From the NCBI GenBank assembly GCA_019683805.1, contig JADGHQ010000014.1, forward strand, positions 1 through 44,602: 44,602 bases of DNA, in the 5' to 3' direction. Positions 1 to 8,559 of the stretch are shown here, in pieces (positions within the stretch are counted from its first letter, which is position 1; each line of letters opens with the position of its first letter). The notes under the pieces were generated by a model, which was not told where the DNA came from, ran no database searches, and worked only from the letters and a program-made list of their open reading frames with translations. Made by a program: the position numbers and the translations under genes. This DNA is from Thermoleophilaceae bacterium. GTDB taxonomy: Bacteria; Actinomycetota; Thermoleophilia; Solirubrobacterales; Thermoleophilaceae.

Positions 1-1
1 G

Positions 2-826
2 ATCGTGATCGCGGCGAGCTCCGCGAACGTCCTGCTCGAGCTCGGGCTCGTCTACGGGCTCGGCTGGGGCATCGCAGGGTCGGCGTGGGGGACGGTGATC
101 GCCCAGCTCGGCATGGCGGCGGCGTTCTGCGCCGAGCTCGTGCGCGCGCCCGCCGACAGCCGTCGGCCGCGGCTCGACCACCTGCGCCCGCTCGTGCGGA
201 TGGGCGGCGACATCGCCGTCCGCACCGCGGCGCTCTATGCGTCGTTCCTGCTCGCGAGCGCGATCGCCGCCCACATCGGCGCCGCCGCGCTCGGCGCGCA
301 CCAGATCGCCTTCCAGCTCTTCATCTTCCTCGCGCTCGTGCTCGACGCGATCGCGATCGCGGGCCAGGTGATCGTGGGCCGCGCGCTCGGGGCCGGCGAG
401 GGCGCGCGCGCCCGGCGGTCGGCGCGGCGGATGATCGGCTGGTCGGTGGGCGTCGGCGCGCTCTTCGCGCTCCTGCTCGCCGCTCTCGCGGGGCCGCTTC
501 CGCACGCGTTCACGGACGACCCGCGCGTGATCGAGCGCGCCCACGCCCTCTGGCCGCTGCTGGCGCTGATGCAGCCCGCCGCCGGCGCCGTGTTCGCGCT
601 CGACGGCATCCTGATCGGCGCGGGCGACACCCGCTACCTGAAGTGGGCGATGGTGCTCGCGTTCGCGTGCTTCGCGGCCGCCGCGCTCGCCGCCTACGAG
701 GCTCGCCTCGGCATAGCGGGGCTGTGGGGCGCCCTGCTCGTGCTGATCGGGGCACGTCTGGCCGCGCTCGCGGCCCGCTTCCGGAGCGGGCGCTGGGTCG
801 TGACCGGGGCGACCGCCCCGGGCTGA
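2..826 (+). CDS. MATE-family multidrug/Na+ efflux transporter, C-terminal part
   Basis: The reading frame is open from the first bases of the window, so the gene starts upstream and only about 274 C-terminal residues are visible. The translation is almost entirely hydrophobic helices separated by short Arg-rich loops, with the repeated helix layout of the second half of a MATE transporter. The stretch GAAALGAHQIAFQLF and the later AGAVFALDGILIGAGDTRYL are typical MATE signatures. Members are inner-membrane antiporters that export cationic drugs or metabolites using H+ or Na+. The gene ends 39 bases before thrS, which has its own promoter-like element. The family call is good; the substrate cannot be inferred. 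Confidence 0.85.
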   Translation: MVIAASSANVLLELGLVYGLGWGIAGSAWGTVIAQLGMAAAFCAELVRAPADSRRPRLDHLRPLVRMGGDIAVRTAALYASFLLASAIAAHIGAAALGAHQIAFQLFIFLALVLDAIAIAGQVIVGRALGAGEGARARRSARRMIGWSVGVGALFALLLAALAGPLPHAFTDDPRVIERAHALWPLLALMQPAAGAVFALDGILIGAGDTRYLKWAMVLAFACFAAAALAAYEARLGIAGLWGALLVLIGARLAALAARFRSGRWVVTGATAPG

Positions 827-850
827 GCGCCGCAACGTTGACATCCCCGC

Positions 851-856
851 TACCGT
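851..856 (+). promoter_or_regulatory. -10 element (TACCGT) for thrS
   Basis: TACCGT lies 9 bases before the thrS ATG. With normal -10 to start-site geometry, transcription would begin at or within a base or two of the ATG, giving a leaderless mRNA. No Shine-Dalgarno sequence is present. Confidence 0.45.
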
Positions 857-865
857 GCAGCCTCC

Positions 866-2827
866 ATGAACGTATTCCTGCCGGACGGGACCCCTCTCGA
901 GCTGCCGGAAGGCGCCACCGGCGCCGACGCCGCGCGCGCCGTCGGCGAGGGCCTCGCGCGCGCCGCGCTCGCGGTCCGCATCAACGGCGGCCCCTACCGC
1001 GACCTCGCCACGCGGCTGCGCGACGGCGACCGCGTCGAGATCGTGACCAGGGACAGCCCGCCGGCCGACGGGATCGACCCGCTGTGGCTGATCCGCCACG
1101 ACGCCGCCCACGTCATGGCGACCGCGGTGACCGAGCTCTGGCCCGGCACCAAGGTGTCGATCGGCCCGCCGATCGACAACGGCTTCTACTACGACTTCGA
1201 GTTCCCCGAGGGCGTGACGATCTCGGACGCCGACTTCGAGCGCATCGAGCAGAGGATGCGCGAGCACATCAAGGCGGACGAGCCGTTCGAGCGCACCGAG
1301 GTCCCGGTGGCCGAGGCGCTCGAGCGCTTCCGCTCCCAGGAGCAGCCCTACAAGGTCGAGCTGATCGAGGACCTCGTGCGCAACGAGGGCGTCGAGACCG
1401 TGTCGCTCTACCGCAACGGCCCGTTCGTCGACCTCTGCCGCGGCCCGCACGCCCCGAGCACCAAGCGCATCAAGGCGTTCAAGCTGATGTCGACAGCCGG
1501 CGCCTACTGGCGCGGCGACGCGAGCCGCCAGATGCTCACGCGCATCTACGGCACCGCGTTTTTCTCGAAGGAGGACCTCGACGAGCACCTCGAGCGGCTC
1601 GAGCAGGCGCGCGCCCGCGACCACCGCAGGCTGGGCAAGGAGCTCGGCCTGTTCATGTTCAGCGAGCTCTCGCCGGGATCGCCGTTCTGGCAGCCCGCCG
1701 GGATGGCGATCTGGAACGAGCTCTCGGACCTCTGGCGCTCCGAGAACCGCCGCCGCGGCTACCGCGAGGTCAAGACCCCGATCCTCTACGACGTCGAGCT
1801 CTGGAAGCGCTCGGGGCACTGGGACAAGTACCAGGACAACATGTACTTCACCGAGGTGGAGGGGCGCCCGATGGGTCTCAAGCCCATGAACTGCCCGGCG
1901 CACATCCAGCTCTACAGGGACCAGCGCCGCTCCTACCGCGACCTTCCGATCCGCTACTCCGAGCAGGGCCTCGTGCACCGGCACGAGCCGGGCGGCACGC
2001 TGCACGGCCTGCTGCGCGTGCGCCACATCACCCAGGACGACGCGCACATCTTCTGCGCTGAGGAGCAGATCGAGGACGAGGTGATCGGCTGCCTCGAGTT
2101 CGGCTTCTTCCTCTACGACATCTTCGGCTTCGAGCCGCGGCTCGAGCTCTCCACCCGCCCCGAGAGCCGCATCGGCAGCGACGAGATGTGGGACCGCGCG
2201 GAGGGCGCGCTCGAGGCCGCGCTGCGCCGTCAGGGGCTCGAGTACCAGGTCAACGAGGGCGACGGCGCCTTCTACGGCCCGAAGATCGACCTCCACATGA
2301 CCGACTCGATCGGGCGCTCGTGGCAGCTCGGCACCGTGCAGCTCGACTACTCGATGCCGGAGCGCTTCGGGCTCGAGTACACGGGCGCCGACAACGCCGA
2401 GCACCGACCGGTGATGATCCACCGCGCCCTGCTCGGCTCGTTCGAGCGCTTCATCGGCATCCTCATCGAGCACTACGCCGGGGAGTTCCCGCTCTGGCTC
2501 GCGCCCGTCCAGGCGATCGTGCTGCCGATCGCCGACCGCCACCTGGACTACGCGCGCCGGGTCGAGGCGGAGCTGCGCGGGGCCGGGCTGCGCGTGGAGG
2601 TCGACGACCGCAGCGAGTCCGTGGGCAGGAAGATCCGCGACGCGGAGCTGCGCAAGGCGCCCTACATGCTCGTCGTGGGGGACAAGGAGCAGGAGACCGG
2701 CCAGGTCGCGCTCAGGCGCCACCGCGAGGGCGACGCGGGCGCGGTCGCGGTCGAGGCCTTCATCGAGCGCGCGCGCGAGGAGATCGCCGCCCGAGGTCGG
2801 GCCGAATCAGGGACCCGCGGGGGTTAG
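866..2827 (+). CDS. thrS: Threonine-tRNA ligase
   Basis: Charges tRNA-Thr with threonine in the cytoplasm. The 653-residue length is normal for the bacterial enzyme. Domains in order: N-terminal TGS domain (about 1-62), editing domain with the HxxxH metal motif (H78, H82) and the later VDLCRGPHAPST segment, class II catalytic core from about 250, and the anticodon-binding domain at the C-terminus (APVQAIVLPIADRHLDYA). The catalytic zinc Cys is C343 in MKPMNCPAH; motif 2 is VHRHEPGGTLHGLLRVRH and motif 3 is HRALLGSFERFIGIL. The ATG start fits the TGS beginning MNVFLPDG. No T-box leader precedes it. It heads a translation-gene region with infC-rpmI-rplT just downstream. Confidence 0.98.
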   Translation: MNVFLPDGTPLELPEGATGADAARAVGEGLARAALAVRINGGPYRDLATRLRDGDRVEIVTRDSPPADGIDPLWLIRHDAAHVMATAVTELWPGTKVSIGPPIDNGFYYDFEFPEGVTISDADFERIEQRMREHIKADEPFERTEVPVAEALERFRSQEQPYKVELIEDLVRNEGVETVSLYRNGPFVDLCRGPHAPSTKRIKAFKLMSTAGAYWRGDASRQMLTRIYGTAFFSKEDLDEHLERLEQARARDHRRLGKELGLFMFSELSPGSPFWQPAGMAIWNELSDLWRSENRRRGYREVKTPILYDVELWKRSGHWDKYQDNMYFTEVEGRPMGLKPMNCPAHIQLYRDQRRSYRDLPIRYSEQGLVHRHEPGGTLHGLLRVRHITQDDAHIFCAEEQIEDEVIGCLEFGFFLYDIFGFEPRLELSTRPESRIGSDEMWDRAEGALEAALRRQGLEYQVNEGDGAFYGPKIDLHMTDSIGRSWQLGTVQLDYSMPERFGLEYTGADNAEHRPVMIHRALLGSFERFIGILIEHYAGEFPLWLAPVQAIVLPIADRHLDYARRVEAELRGAGLRVEVDDRSESVGRKIRDAELRKAPYMLVVGDKEQETGQVALRRHREGDAGAVAVEAFIERAREEIAARGRAESGTRGG

Positions 2828-2846
2828 CGGATCTCAGCGGCGCAGG

Positions 2847-2852
2847 TATACT
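2847..2852 (+). promoter_or_regulatory. -10 element (TATACT) of the infC operon
   Basis: TATACT is the closest match to the housekeeping -10 consensus in the window. It sits just after the thrS stop and ends 9 bases before the ATG of a 26-codon ORF. A weak -35-like TTAGCG lies 17 bases upstream at 2824-2829. Transcription would start near 2859-2862, giving a leader of about 105 bases before infC. Confidence 0.6.
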
Positions 2853-2861
2853 CGGTCGCGA

Positions 2862-2942
2862 ATGGAGGGCACCCACCTGAAGCGAAGCACGACCTCGCGC
2901 GCGCCCTTCTGCGATCCCGACCTCACCGTCGCCCGCCTTTGA
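2862..2942 (+). CDS. 26-codon leader ORF upstream of infC
   Basis: A short ORF starts with ATG at 2862, 9 bases after a strong -10 element, and stops at TGA 2940-2942, 22 bases before the infC start in a different frame. The predicted peptide is basic in its first half ([16 protein letters not shown]) and has no recognisable domain or run of one amino acid. Its position matches the start-codon position of leaderless genes elsewhere in the window, so it is probably translated. It could couple or attenuate expression of the IF3-L35-L20 operon, which is regulated through its leader in other bacteria. That role is inference; the ORF could also be chance in a non-coding leader. Confidence 0.4.
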   Translation: MEGTHLKRSTTSRAPFCDPDLTVARL

Positions 2943-2964
2943 CGTCCAGCCGCCTCTCCGCCTA

Positions 2965-3681
2965 GTGCCGATCCCTCGCAGGTTCGATCGGCGCCCGCCC
3001 GAGCGGGATCAGACGCGCATCAACGAGCGCATCCGCGTTCCGGAGGTTCGACTCATCGGCGCGGACGGCAAGCAGATCGGAGTCGTCTCGCGCGACGAGG
3101 CGCTCCGCTACGCGCGCGAGCGCGACCTCGACCTCGTGGAGGTCGCCCCCGACGCGCGCCCGCCCGTCTGCCGCGTGCTCGACTACTCGAAGTACAAGTA
3201 CGAGCAGGAGCAGAAGGCGAAGGCGGCGCGGCGTCACCAGAAGTCGATCACGATCCGCGAGATCAAGCTGCGGCCGAAGATCGCGGCGAACGACTACGCG
3301 ACCAAGCTCGGCCATGTCCGGCGCTTCCTCAAGGGCCAGGACAAGGTGAAGGTCACGATCATGTTCCGCGGCCGCGAGACCACGCACCCCGAGCGCGGCG
3401 AGCAGCTGCTCATGAGGCTCGCCGAGGACGTGCAGGACCTCGGCGTGATCGAGCAGAGGCCGAACCTCGACGGGCGCAACATGACCATGCTGCTCGGCCC
3501 GGTGAAGCCGAAGCCCGGCGAGGAGCCGGACCAGTCCGCGGGCCGGCCGGCCGAGCGCGCGCCGAAGCGCGAGCGCCGCCAGCAGCGCCAGGAGCGGCAG
3601 GCGGCCGCCCAGGGCGCCGCGCAGCAGCCGGGCTCGAACGGCGGCCAGGCGCCCGCCGAGGCCCAGCGCGCGGGCGCCTGA
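2965..3681 (+). CDS. infC: Translation initiation factor IF-3
   Basis: IF3 binds the 30S subunit, prevents premature 50S joining and monitors start-codon/tRNA-fMet pairing. The N-domain starts at [19 protein letters not shown] and the linker and C-domain follow ([19 protein letters not shown], then [23 protein letters not shown] in two adjoining stretches). The core ends near residue 180. A further 55-60 residues form a low-complexity tail rich in Pro, Arg, Gln and Ala, which makes the protein 238 residues against about 170-180 in most bacteria. The GTG start is the first start codon in frame after the leader ORF; a later start cannot be excluded. First full gene of the infC-rpmI-rplT operon. 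Confidence 0.95.
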   Translation: MPIPRRFDRRPPERDQTRINERIRVPEVRLIGADGKQIGVVSRDEALRYARERDLDLVEVAPDARPPVCRVLDYSKYKYEQEQKAKAARRHQKSITIREIKLRPKIAANDYATKLGHVRRFLKGQDKVKVTIMFRGRETTHPERGEQLLMRLAEDVQDLGVIEQRPNLDGRNMTMLLGPVKPKPGEEPDQSAGRPAERAPKRERRQQRQERQAAAQGAAQQPGSNGGQAPAEAQRAGA

Positions 3682-3731
3682 GCGCTCGAGCGGCACGCTC
3701 GCGCGCGCGTCTGCTTGAATACGTCGCCGCC

Positions 3732-3926
3732 ATGCCGAAGATGAAGACCCACTCGGGCGCGAAGAAGCGCTTCAGGCTGACCGCCAAGGGGAAGGTCCGC
3801 GGCCGTCACGCGATGACGAGCCACATCCTCGGCAAGAAGAGCTCCAAGCGGAAGCGGCGGCTGCGCCAGCCGGTCGGCGTCTCCGGCCACGACGCTCCCC
3901 GGATTAAGGATCTGCTGGGGAAGTGA
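3732..3926 (+). CDS. rpmI: 50S ribosomal protein L35
   Basis: A 64-residue, very basic protein beginning [14 protein letters not shown], the classic L35 N-terminus, with the conserved [15 protein letters not shown] stretch. It is a structural component of the large ribosomal subunit. It lies 50 bases after infC and its GTGA stop/start overlap with rplT suggests translational coupling. A TTGAAT sequence at 3715-3720, 11 bases before the ATG, could be an internal promoter, but it is only a partial match. Confidence 0.97.
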   Translation: MPKMKTHSGAKKRFRLTAKGKVRGRHAMTSHILGKKSSKRKRRLRQPVGVSGHDAPRIKDLLGK

Positions 3927-4282
3927 GCCGGGTCAAGCGCTCAGTCCACGCCCGCAAGAAGCGCCGCTCGGCCCTTGAGCGCGCGAAGGGCTACCGCGGC
4001 GAGAAGCACTCGAGCTACCGCCGCGCGAAGGAGCAGCTGCTCAAGTCGGACACCTACGCCTACCGCGACCGGCGCAACCGCAAGCGCGACTTCCGCCGCC
4101 TCTGGATCACCCGCATCAACGCGGCCGCCCGCCGCGAGGGCCTGACCTACGCTCAGTTCATGCACGGGCTGCGCGTCGCCGAGATCGAGCTGGACCGCAA
4201 GGTGTTGGCCGACATCGCCGTGCGCGAGCCCGAGACGTTCCGCCGATTCGCCGAGCGCGCCCGGGAGGCTGCCGGGGCCTGA
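3923..4282 (+). CDS. rplT: 50S ribosomal protein L20
   Basis: A 119-residue basic protein with the L20 hallmarks: an N-terminal helix ([21 protein letters not shown] in overlapping pieces), then [21 protein letters not shown] and [12 protein letters not shown]20 is needed early in 50S assembly. In several bacteria it also represses its own operon by binding the leader or intergenic mRNA. The GTG start overlaps the rpmI stop by four bases. The operon ends at an intrinsic terminator about 30 bases downstream. Confidence 0.98.
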   Translation: MSRVKRSVHARKKRRSALERAKGYRGEKHSSYRRAKEQLLKSDTYAYRDRRNRKRDFRRLWITRINAAARREGLTYAQFMHGLRVAEIELDRKVLADIAVREPETFRRFAERAREAAGA

Positions 4283-4314
4283 CGAGCGAAGGCCCATACA
4301 GCCGACGACTCCCG

Positions 4315-4343
4315 GGGCGCCCAGCGAGGCGCCCTTTCTTTTT
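4315..4343 (+). terminator. Intrinsic terminator of infC-rpmI-rplT
   Basis: A perfect 7-bp inverted repeat (GGGCGCC, loop CAGCGA, GGCGCCC) is followed directly by TTTCTTTTT. This is the clearest rho-independent terminator in the window and it closes the ribosomal-protein operon before the methylase gene. Confidence 0.85.
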
Positions 4344-4362
4344 CGGAGCTTCCGAGCTTGCC

Positions 4363-5052
4363 TTGATCACCTCGCCCCACAACGAGACGCTGAAGACGAT
4401 CCGCAGGCTCCACGGCAGGCGCGGCCGGGAGCGCAGCGGCCTGTTCATCGCCGAGGGCGAGGACCTCGTCGAGGCCGCGGCGGCCGCCGGCTGGGAGCCC
4501 GCGGCGCTGCTCGTCGCGGGCGAGAACGTGGAGCCGGAGCTGCTCGCGAAGGTGAGCTCCCTCGGCTCGGGCACGCGCGTGCTCGGCGTCTACCGGCAGC
4601 GCTGGTCCGAGCCCGGCGGGGAGCTGTCGGTCTACCTCCACGGCGTCCACGACCCCGGCAATGTCGGCGCGGTGATCCGCTCGGCGCACGCGCTCGCCGA
4701 CGGGCCGGTGACGCTCGGGCCCGGGTCGGCCGACCCGTGGTCGCCCAAGGCCGTGCGGGCGAGCATGGGATCGGTGTTCGCGCGGCCGCCCGCGCGCGCC
4801 GCGTTCGAGGAGCTCGCGGGCGCGCGGGTCGCGCTCGCGCGCGGCGGGCGGCCGCTGTGGGAGGTAGATGTCGAGCCGCCCGTCGTGCTCTGCCTCGGGG
4901 CCGAGCGCGAGGGGCTGCCGCCCGAGCTCCGCGCAGCCGCCGACGAGGTCGCCGAGATCCCGCTGCGCCCCGGCGGGCCGGACTCGCTCAACGTCGCGAT
5001 GGCGGCCACCGTAGCGTTGTACGAGCGCACTAGGATGGCGCGCCATGCCTGA
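4363..5052 (+). CDS. SpoU/TrmH-family RNA 2'-O-ribose methyltransferase
   Basis: Predicted SAM-dependent methyltransferase of rRNA or tRNA, 229 residues. The N-terminal substrate-binding part begins ITSPHNETLKTIRRL, typical of TrmH/RlmB-like proteins. The SPOUT knot motifs follow in order: HDPGNVGAVIRSA (motif 1), LGAEREGLPPEL (motif 2) and PDSLNVAMAATVALYE (motif 3). The start is TTG at 4363, since no ATG or GTG fits the conserved N-terminus. A homologue is commonly found between rplT and pheS in actinobacteria. The 3' end overlaps pheS by 8 bases. The exact target nucleotide cannot be told from sequence. Confidence 0.9.
   Translation: MITSPHNETLKTIRRLHGRRGRERSGLFIAEGEDLVEAAAAAGWEPAALLVAGENVEPELLAKVSSLGSGTRVLGVYRQRWSEPGGELSVYLHGVHDPGNVGAVIRSAHALADGPVTLGPGSADPWSPKAVRASMGSVFARPPARAAFEELAGARVALARGGRPLWEVDVEPPVVLCLGAEREGLPPELRAAADEVAEIPLRPGGPDSLNVAMAATVALYERTRMARHA
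5031..5036 (+). promoter_or_regulatory. -10 element (TAGGAT) for pheS, inside the methylase gene
   Basis: TAGGAT ends 8 bases before the pheS ATG and lies within the last codons of the upstream methylase gene. It fits the leaderless pattern of the window and would let pheST be expressed separately from the methylase. Confidence 0.4.
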
Positions 5053-6112
5053 CGCCCCGGGAACCGATCGCCTCGAGGAGATCCGCCGCGCGGGCGAGTC
5101 GGCGATCGCCGGCGCGCGCTCGGCGGCCGAGCTCGAGGAGCTGCGGGTCCGCTACCTCGGCCGCAAGGCCGAGCTCACCGGCGTGCTGCGCTCGATCAAG
5201 GATCTGCCGCCCGAGCGGCGCGGCCCAGTCGGGCAGGCGGCGAACGCTGTGCGGACGGCGCTCGAGCAGCGACTCGAGCAGCGCGGCCGCGAGCTCGAGG
5301 CGGCGGAGCTCGAGCGCTCCCTGGCCGAGGATCGCGTGGACGTCACGCTCCCCGGAGACCCGGCGCGCCCGCCCGGCCACCTGCACCTGATCAGCGCGAC
5401 GCGCCGCGAGATCGAGGACATCTTCATCGGGCTCGGCTTCTCGGTCGTGGAGGGCCCCGAGGTCGAGCTCGACTTCTACAACTTCACCGCCCTCAACCAC
5501 CCGCCCGGGCACCCGGCGAGGATGCTCCAGGACACCTTCTACTTCTCGCCGGAGGTGCTGCTGCGCACCCACACCTCGCCGATGCAGACTCGCTCGATGG
5601 AGCAGCAGTCGCCGCCGATCTACATCGTCGTGCCGGGCAAGACCTACCGGCGCGACTCGGACGCGACGCACACGCCCATGTTCCACCAGGTCGAGGGCCT
5701 CGCGATCGACGAGGACATCACGCTCGCAGACCTGCAGGGCGTGCTGCTCGAGTTCGCGCGGGAGATGTTCGGGCGCGAGCGCCGGGCGCGCCTGCGCCCG
5801 CACTACTTCCCGTTCACCGAGCCGAGCGTCGAGCTCGACATCGACTGCTTCAACTGCGGCGGCTCTGGCCGCCTTCAGGACGCCTCGCGCGACCCGCTCT
5901 GCAAGGGCTCGGGCTGGATCGAGATCCTCGGCGCGGGGATGGTCGACCCGAACGTCCTCGGCTTCGTCGAGGACATGGGCTACGACAACGAGCGCGTGCA
6001 GGGGTTCGCGTTCGGCATGGGGATCGAGCGCATCGCCTTCCTCAAGCACGGCGTGCCCGACCTGCGGCTGTTCTTCGAGAACGACCTGCGGTTCCTGGAG
6101 CAGTTCGGATGA
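5045..6112 (+). CDS. pheS: Phenylalanine-tRNA ligase alpha subunit
   Basis: Catalytic subunit of the (alpha-beta)2 PheRS, which charges tRNA-Phe. The 355 residues comprise an N-terminal coiled-coil tRNA-binding arm (about 1-95) and a class II core. The core carries HTSPMQTRSM, RRDSDATHTPMFHQVEG (motif 2 region), the CFNCGGSG/CKGSGWIEILGAGMV segment and motif 3, GFAFGMGIERIAFLKHG. The gene overlaps the upstream methylase by 8 bases and the downstream pheT by four (ATGA). Confidence 0.98.
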   Translation: MPDAPGTDRLEEIRRAGESAIAGARSAAELEELRVRYLGRKAELTGVLRSIKDLPPERRGPVGQAANAVRTALEQRLEQRGRELEAAELERSLAEDRVDVTLPGDPARPPGHLHLISATRREIEDIFIGLGFSVVEGPEVELDFYNFTALNHPPGHPARMLQDTFYFSPEVLLRTHTSPMQTRSMEQQSPPIYIVVPGKTYRRDSDATHTPMFHQVEGLAIDEDITLADLQGVLLEFAREMFGRERRARLRPHYFPFTEPSVELDIDCFNCGGSGRLQDASRDPLCKGSGWIEILGAGMVDPNVLGFVEDMGYDNERVQGFAFGMGIERIAFLKHGVPDLRLFFENDLRFLEQFG

Positions 6113-8559
6113 GGGTCCCGCTCTCCTGGCTGCGCTCCTACTGCGACCCCGGCCTCTCGGCCGAGGAGCTCGCCGAGCGCCTCAACATGACCGGCACCGA
6201 GGTGGTGCGGGTGGAGCGCGTGGGCGTGGGGGACCCCGCGCGGTTCGTGGTCGGGAAGGTCCTGTCCGCCGAGCGGCACCCGAACGCCGACCGCCTGCGG
6301 GTATGCGAGGTCGACGCGGGCGACGGGCCGCGCACGATCGTCTGCGGGGCGCCGAACGTGGCAGCGGGGCAGACCGTCGCGGTGGCGCTGCCGGGCGCGG
6401 TGATGCCGGACGGCCAGGCGCTCGGCGAGGCCACGCTGCGCGGCGTGCGCTCGAGCGGCATGATCCTCGCCGAGGACGAGGTCGGCATCGGCGGCGACCA
6501 CGCCGGGATCATGGTGCTGCCCGACGAGCTGCCGCCCGGGGCGCCGCTCGCCGAGCACCTCCCGATCGCCGACGAGGTGCTCGAGGCGGAGATCACCCCC
6601 AACCGGCCGGACTGCCTGGGGGTGTACGGGATCGCGCGCGAGGTGCACGCGGTCACCGGCGCCGAGCTTGCCCCCGACCCGACGCTCGAGGACGCGCAGC
6701 CGGCGGGCGACGACGATGTGCAGCAGCACGTCTCGATCGAGATCGACCCCGAGGTCTGCCTGCGCTTCACCGCGCGCGCCTTCGAGGGCGTGCGGATCGG
6801 CCCCTCGCCGCTGTGGCTCAAGCAGCGCCTGATGGCGGCCGGCCAGCGGCCGATCTCGAACGTGGTCGACGTCACCAACTACGTGATGCTGCTCACTGGG
6901 CAGCCGCTGCACGCGTTCGACCTCGACGCGGTGCGCGGCGGGCGCATCTCCGTGCGGCGCGCCGAGCCGGGCGAGCGGCTGACGACGCTCGACGGCGTCG
7001 AGCGCGAGCTCGACCCCTCGATGGCGGTGATCTGCGACGCCGAGGGGACGACGAGCCTCGCGGGCATCATGGGGGGCCAAGTCTCGGAGGTCTCGGATGG
7101 CACGACGCGCGTGCTGATGGAGGCAGCGACCTGGGTCGGCCGCAACATCCTCGAGACCTCCAAGCGGCTCGGCCTGCGCTCCGAGGCGAGCGCGCGCTTC
7201 GAGAAGCAGCTCCACCCCGACCAGGCGGCCGCGGCCCAGCGGCTCGCCGCCCGCCTGATGGTGGAGATCTGCGGCGCGCGGCTCGTGCCGGGGACGATCG
7301 ACCTCTACCCGTCGCCGCTGCCCGAGCGGGTCGTGCGGCTGCGTCACGCGCGCGTGCGCAAGCTGCTGGGCGAGGACATCCCCGAGCAGGAGATCGTGCG
7401 CATCCTCGTCAGCCTCGGCTTTGAGGTGCAGCCCTCCTCGGCAGCCGACGGGGTCGCGTGGGAGGTGACCGTGCCCGGGTTTCGCGACTCCGACGTCCAG
7501 CGGGAGGCGGACCTGATCGAGGAGGTCGCGCGCGTCTACGGCCTCGAGAAGCTCCCGACGACGCTGCCCGCGCGCAAGGGCGGGGCGGCGGCGCTCACGA
7601 GGGCGCAGCGCGTGCGCCGGCGCGCCGAGGACGCGCTACGCGACCGGGGGCTCTCGGAGATCGTGGCGTGGAGCTTCACCTCGCCGGCCGCGCTCGAGCG
7701 GGCGCGCCTGGGGGACGTTCCGGTGCTGCGGCTCGAGAACCCGCTCAGCGAGGAGCAGAGCGTGATGAGGCCGCTGCTTCTGCCCGGGCTGCTCGACTCG
7801 GCCCGCCACAACACCGCGCGCGGCCGGCCGGGGCTCGCGCTGTTCGAGTCCGCGCACGTGTACCGCCCCTCCGGGCCGCTCACGGGCGTCCACGACGAGT
7901 CGGGCCGCGTGCCGCGCGGGGCCGTCCCCGCCTCCGAGCGGCACCACATCGGCGCGGTCATGACCGAGGCCGTGCCGGGGAGCTGGCGGCGCGCGCCCGA
8001 GCCCGCCGACTTCTTCGCGGTGAAGGGCGTGCTCGCGGGCGTGCTCGACTCGCTGCGGGTCGAGTGGCGGGTCGAGCCGGCCGAGCGGCCGTTCCTGCAC
8101 CCCGGCCGCGCCGCGAGCGTGGTCGCCGGGGCGGACGAGCGCAAGCTCGGCTGGGTCGGCGAGCTGCACCCGCTCGTCGCGCGCGCATGGGACCTCGAGC
8201 GCGTGGCGGCTTTCGAGATCGACGCCGACCTGCTCGCAGAGCTCGTGCCCGAGCGGCTGCGCCACCGCGAGACGGGCGCCTTCCCGGCGGTCGTGCAGGA
8301 CCTCGCGGTCGTGGTGGCCGAGGACGTGCCCGCCGACCAGGTGCGGGCGGCGGTCGCCGCCGGGGGCGGCGAGCTGCTCGAGCGGATCGAGGTGTTCGAC
8401 GTCTACCGCGGCGAGCAGGTCGGCCCAGGCCGCAAGTCGCTGGCGCTGCGGCTCGAGTTCCGCGCGCCCGACCGCACGCTCACCGACGCGGAGGTGGCGG
8501 AGCGGCGCGCGGCGATCGAGCGCGAGCTGGCCCCGATCGGAGGGCGGCTGCGTGGCTAG
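6109..8559 (+). CDS. pheT: Phenylalanine-tRNA ligase beta subunit
   Basis: Second PheRS subunit, carrying the editing site and tRNA-recognition modules. The 816 residues are the usual bacterial length. Domains in order: tRNA-binding OB fold (about 40-150, FVVGKVLSAERHPNADRLRV), B3/B4 editing domain (about 205-380), B5 (about 400-470, LRHARVRKLLGEDIPEQEI), catalytic-like core, and the C-terminal ferredoxin-fold anticodon-binding domain (about 720-815, AFPAVVQDLAVVV). Its start overlaps the pheS stop, and its last 8 bases overlap argC, so arginine synthesis is physically joined to pheST. Confidence 0.97.
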   Translation: MRVPLSWLRSYCDPGLSAEELAERLNMTGTEVVRVERVGVGDPARFVVGKVLSAERHPNADRLRVCEVDAGDGPRTIVCGAPNVAAGQTVAVALPGAVMPDGQALGEATLRGVRSSGMILAEDEVGIGGDHAGIMVLPDELPPGAPLAEHLPIADEVLEAEITPNRPDCLGVYGIAREVHAVTGAELAPDPTLEDAQPAGDDDVQQHVSIEIDPEVCLRFTARAFEGVRIGPSPLWLKQRLMAAGQRPISNVVDVTNYVMLLTGQPLHAFDLDAVRGGRISVRRAEPGERLTTLDGVERELDPSMAVICDAEGTTSLAGIMGGQVSEVSDGTTRVLMEAATWVGRNILETSKRLGLRSEASARFEKQLHPDQAAAAQRLAARLMVEICGARLVPGTIDLYPSPLPERVVRLRHARVRKLLGEDIPEQEIVRILVSLGFEVQPSSAADGVAWEVTVPGFRDSDVQREADLIEEVARVYGLEKLPTTLPARKGGAAALTRAQRVRRRAEDALRDRGLSEIVAWSFTSPAALERARLGDVPVLRLENPLSEEQSVMRPLLLPGLLDSARHNTARGRPGLALFESAHVYRPSGPLTGVHDESGRVPRGAVPASERHHIGAVMTEAVPGSWRRAPEPADFFAVKGVLAGVLDSLRVEWRVEPAERPFLHPGRAASVVAGADERKLGWVGELHPLVARAWDLERVAAFEIDADLLAELVPERLRHRETGAFPAVVQDLAVVVAEDVPADQVRAAVAAGGGELLERIEVFDVYRGEQVGPGRKSLALRLEFRAPDRTLTDAEVAERRAAIERELAPIGGRLRG

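Noticed and set aside
838-843. Perfect -35 consensus TTGACA upstream of thrS
   Set aside because: The only -10-like hexamer downstream (851-856) is 7 bases away, far too close, and a 17-base spacing would put the -10 over the ATG. Probably chance.
827-865. T-box leader for thrS, and likewise for pheS
   Set aside because: The upstream spaces are only 39 bases for thrS and none for pheS, with no T-box sequence or specifier stem.
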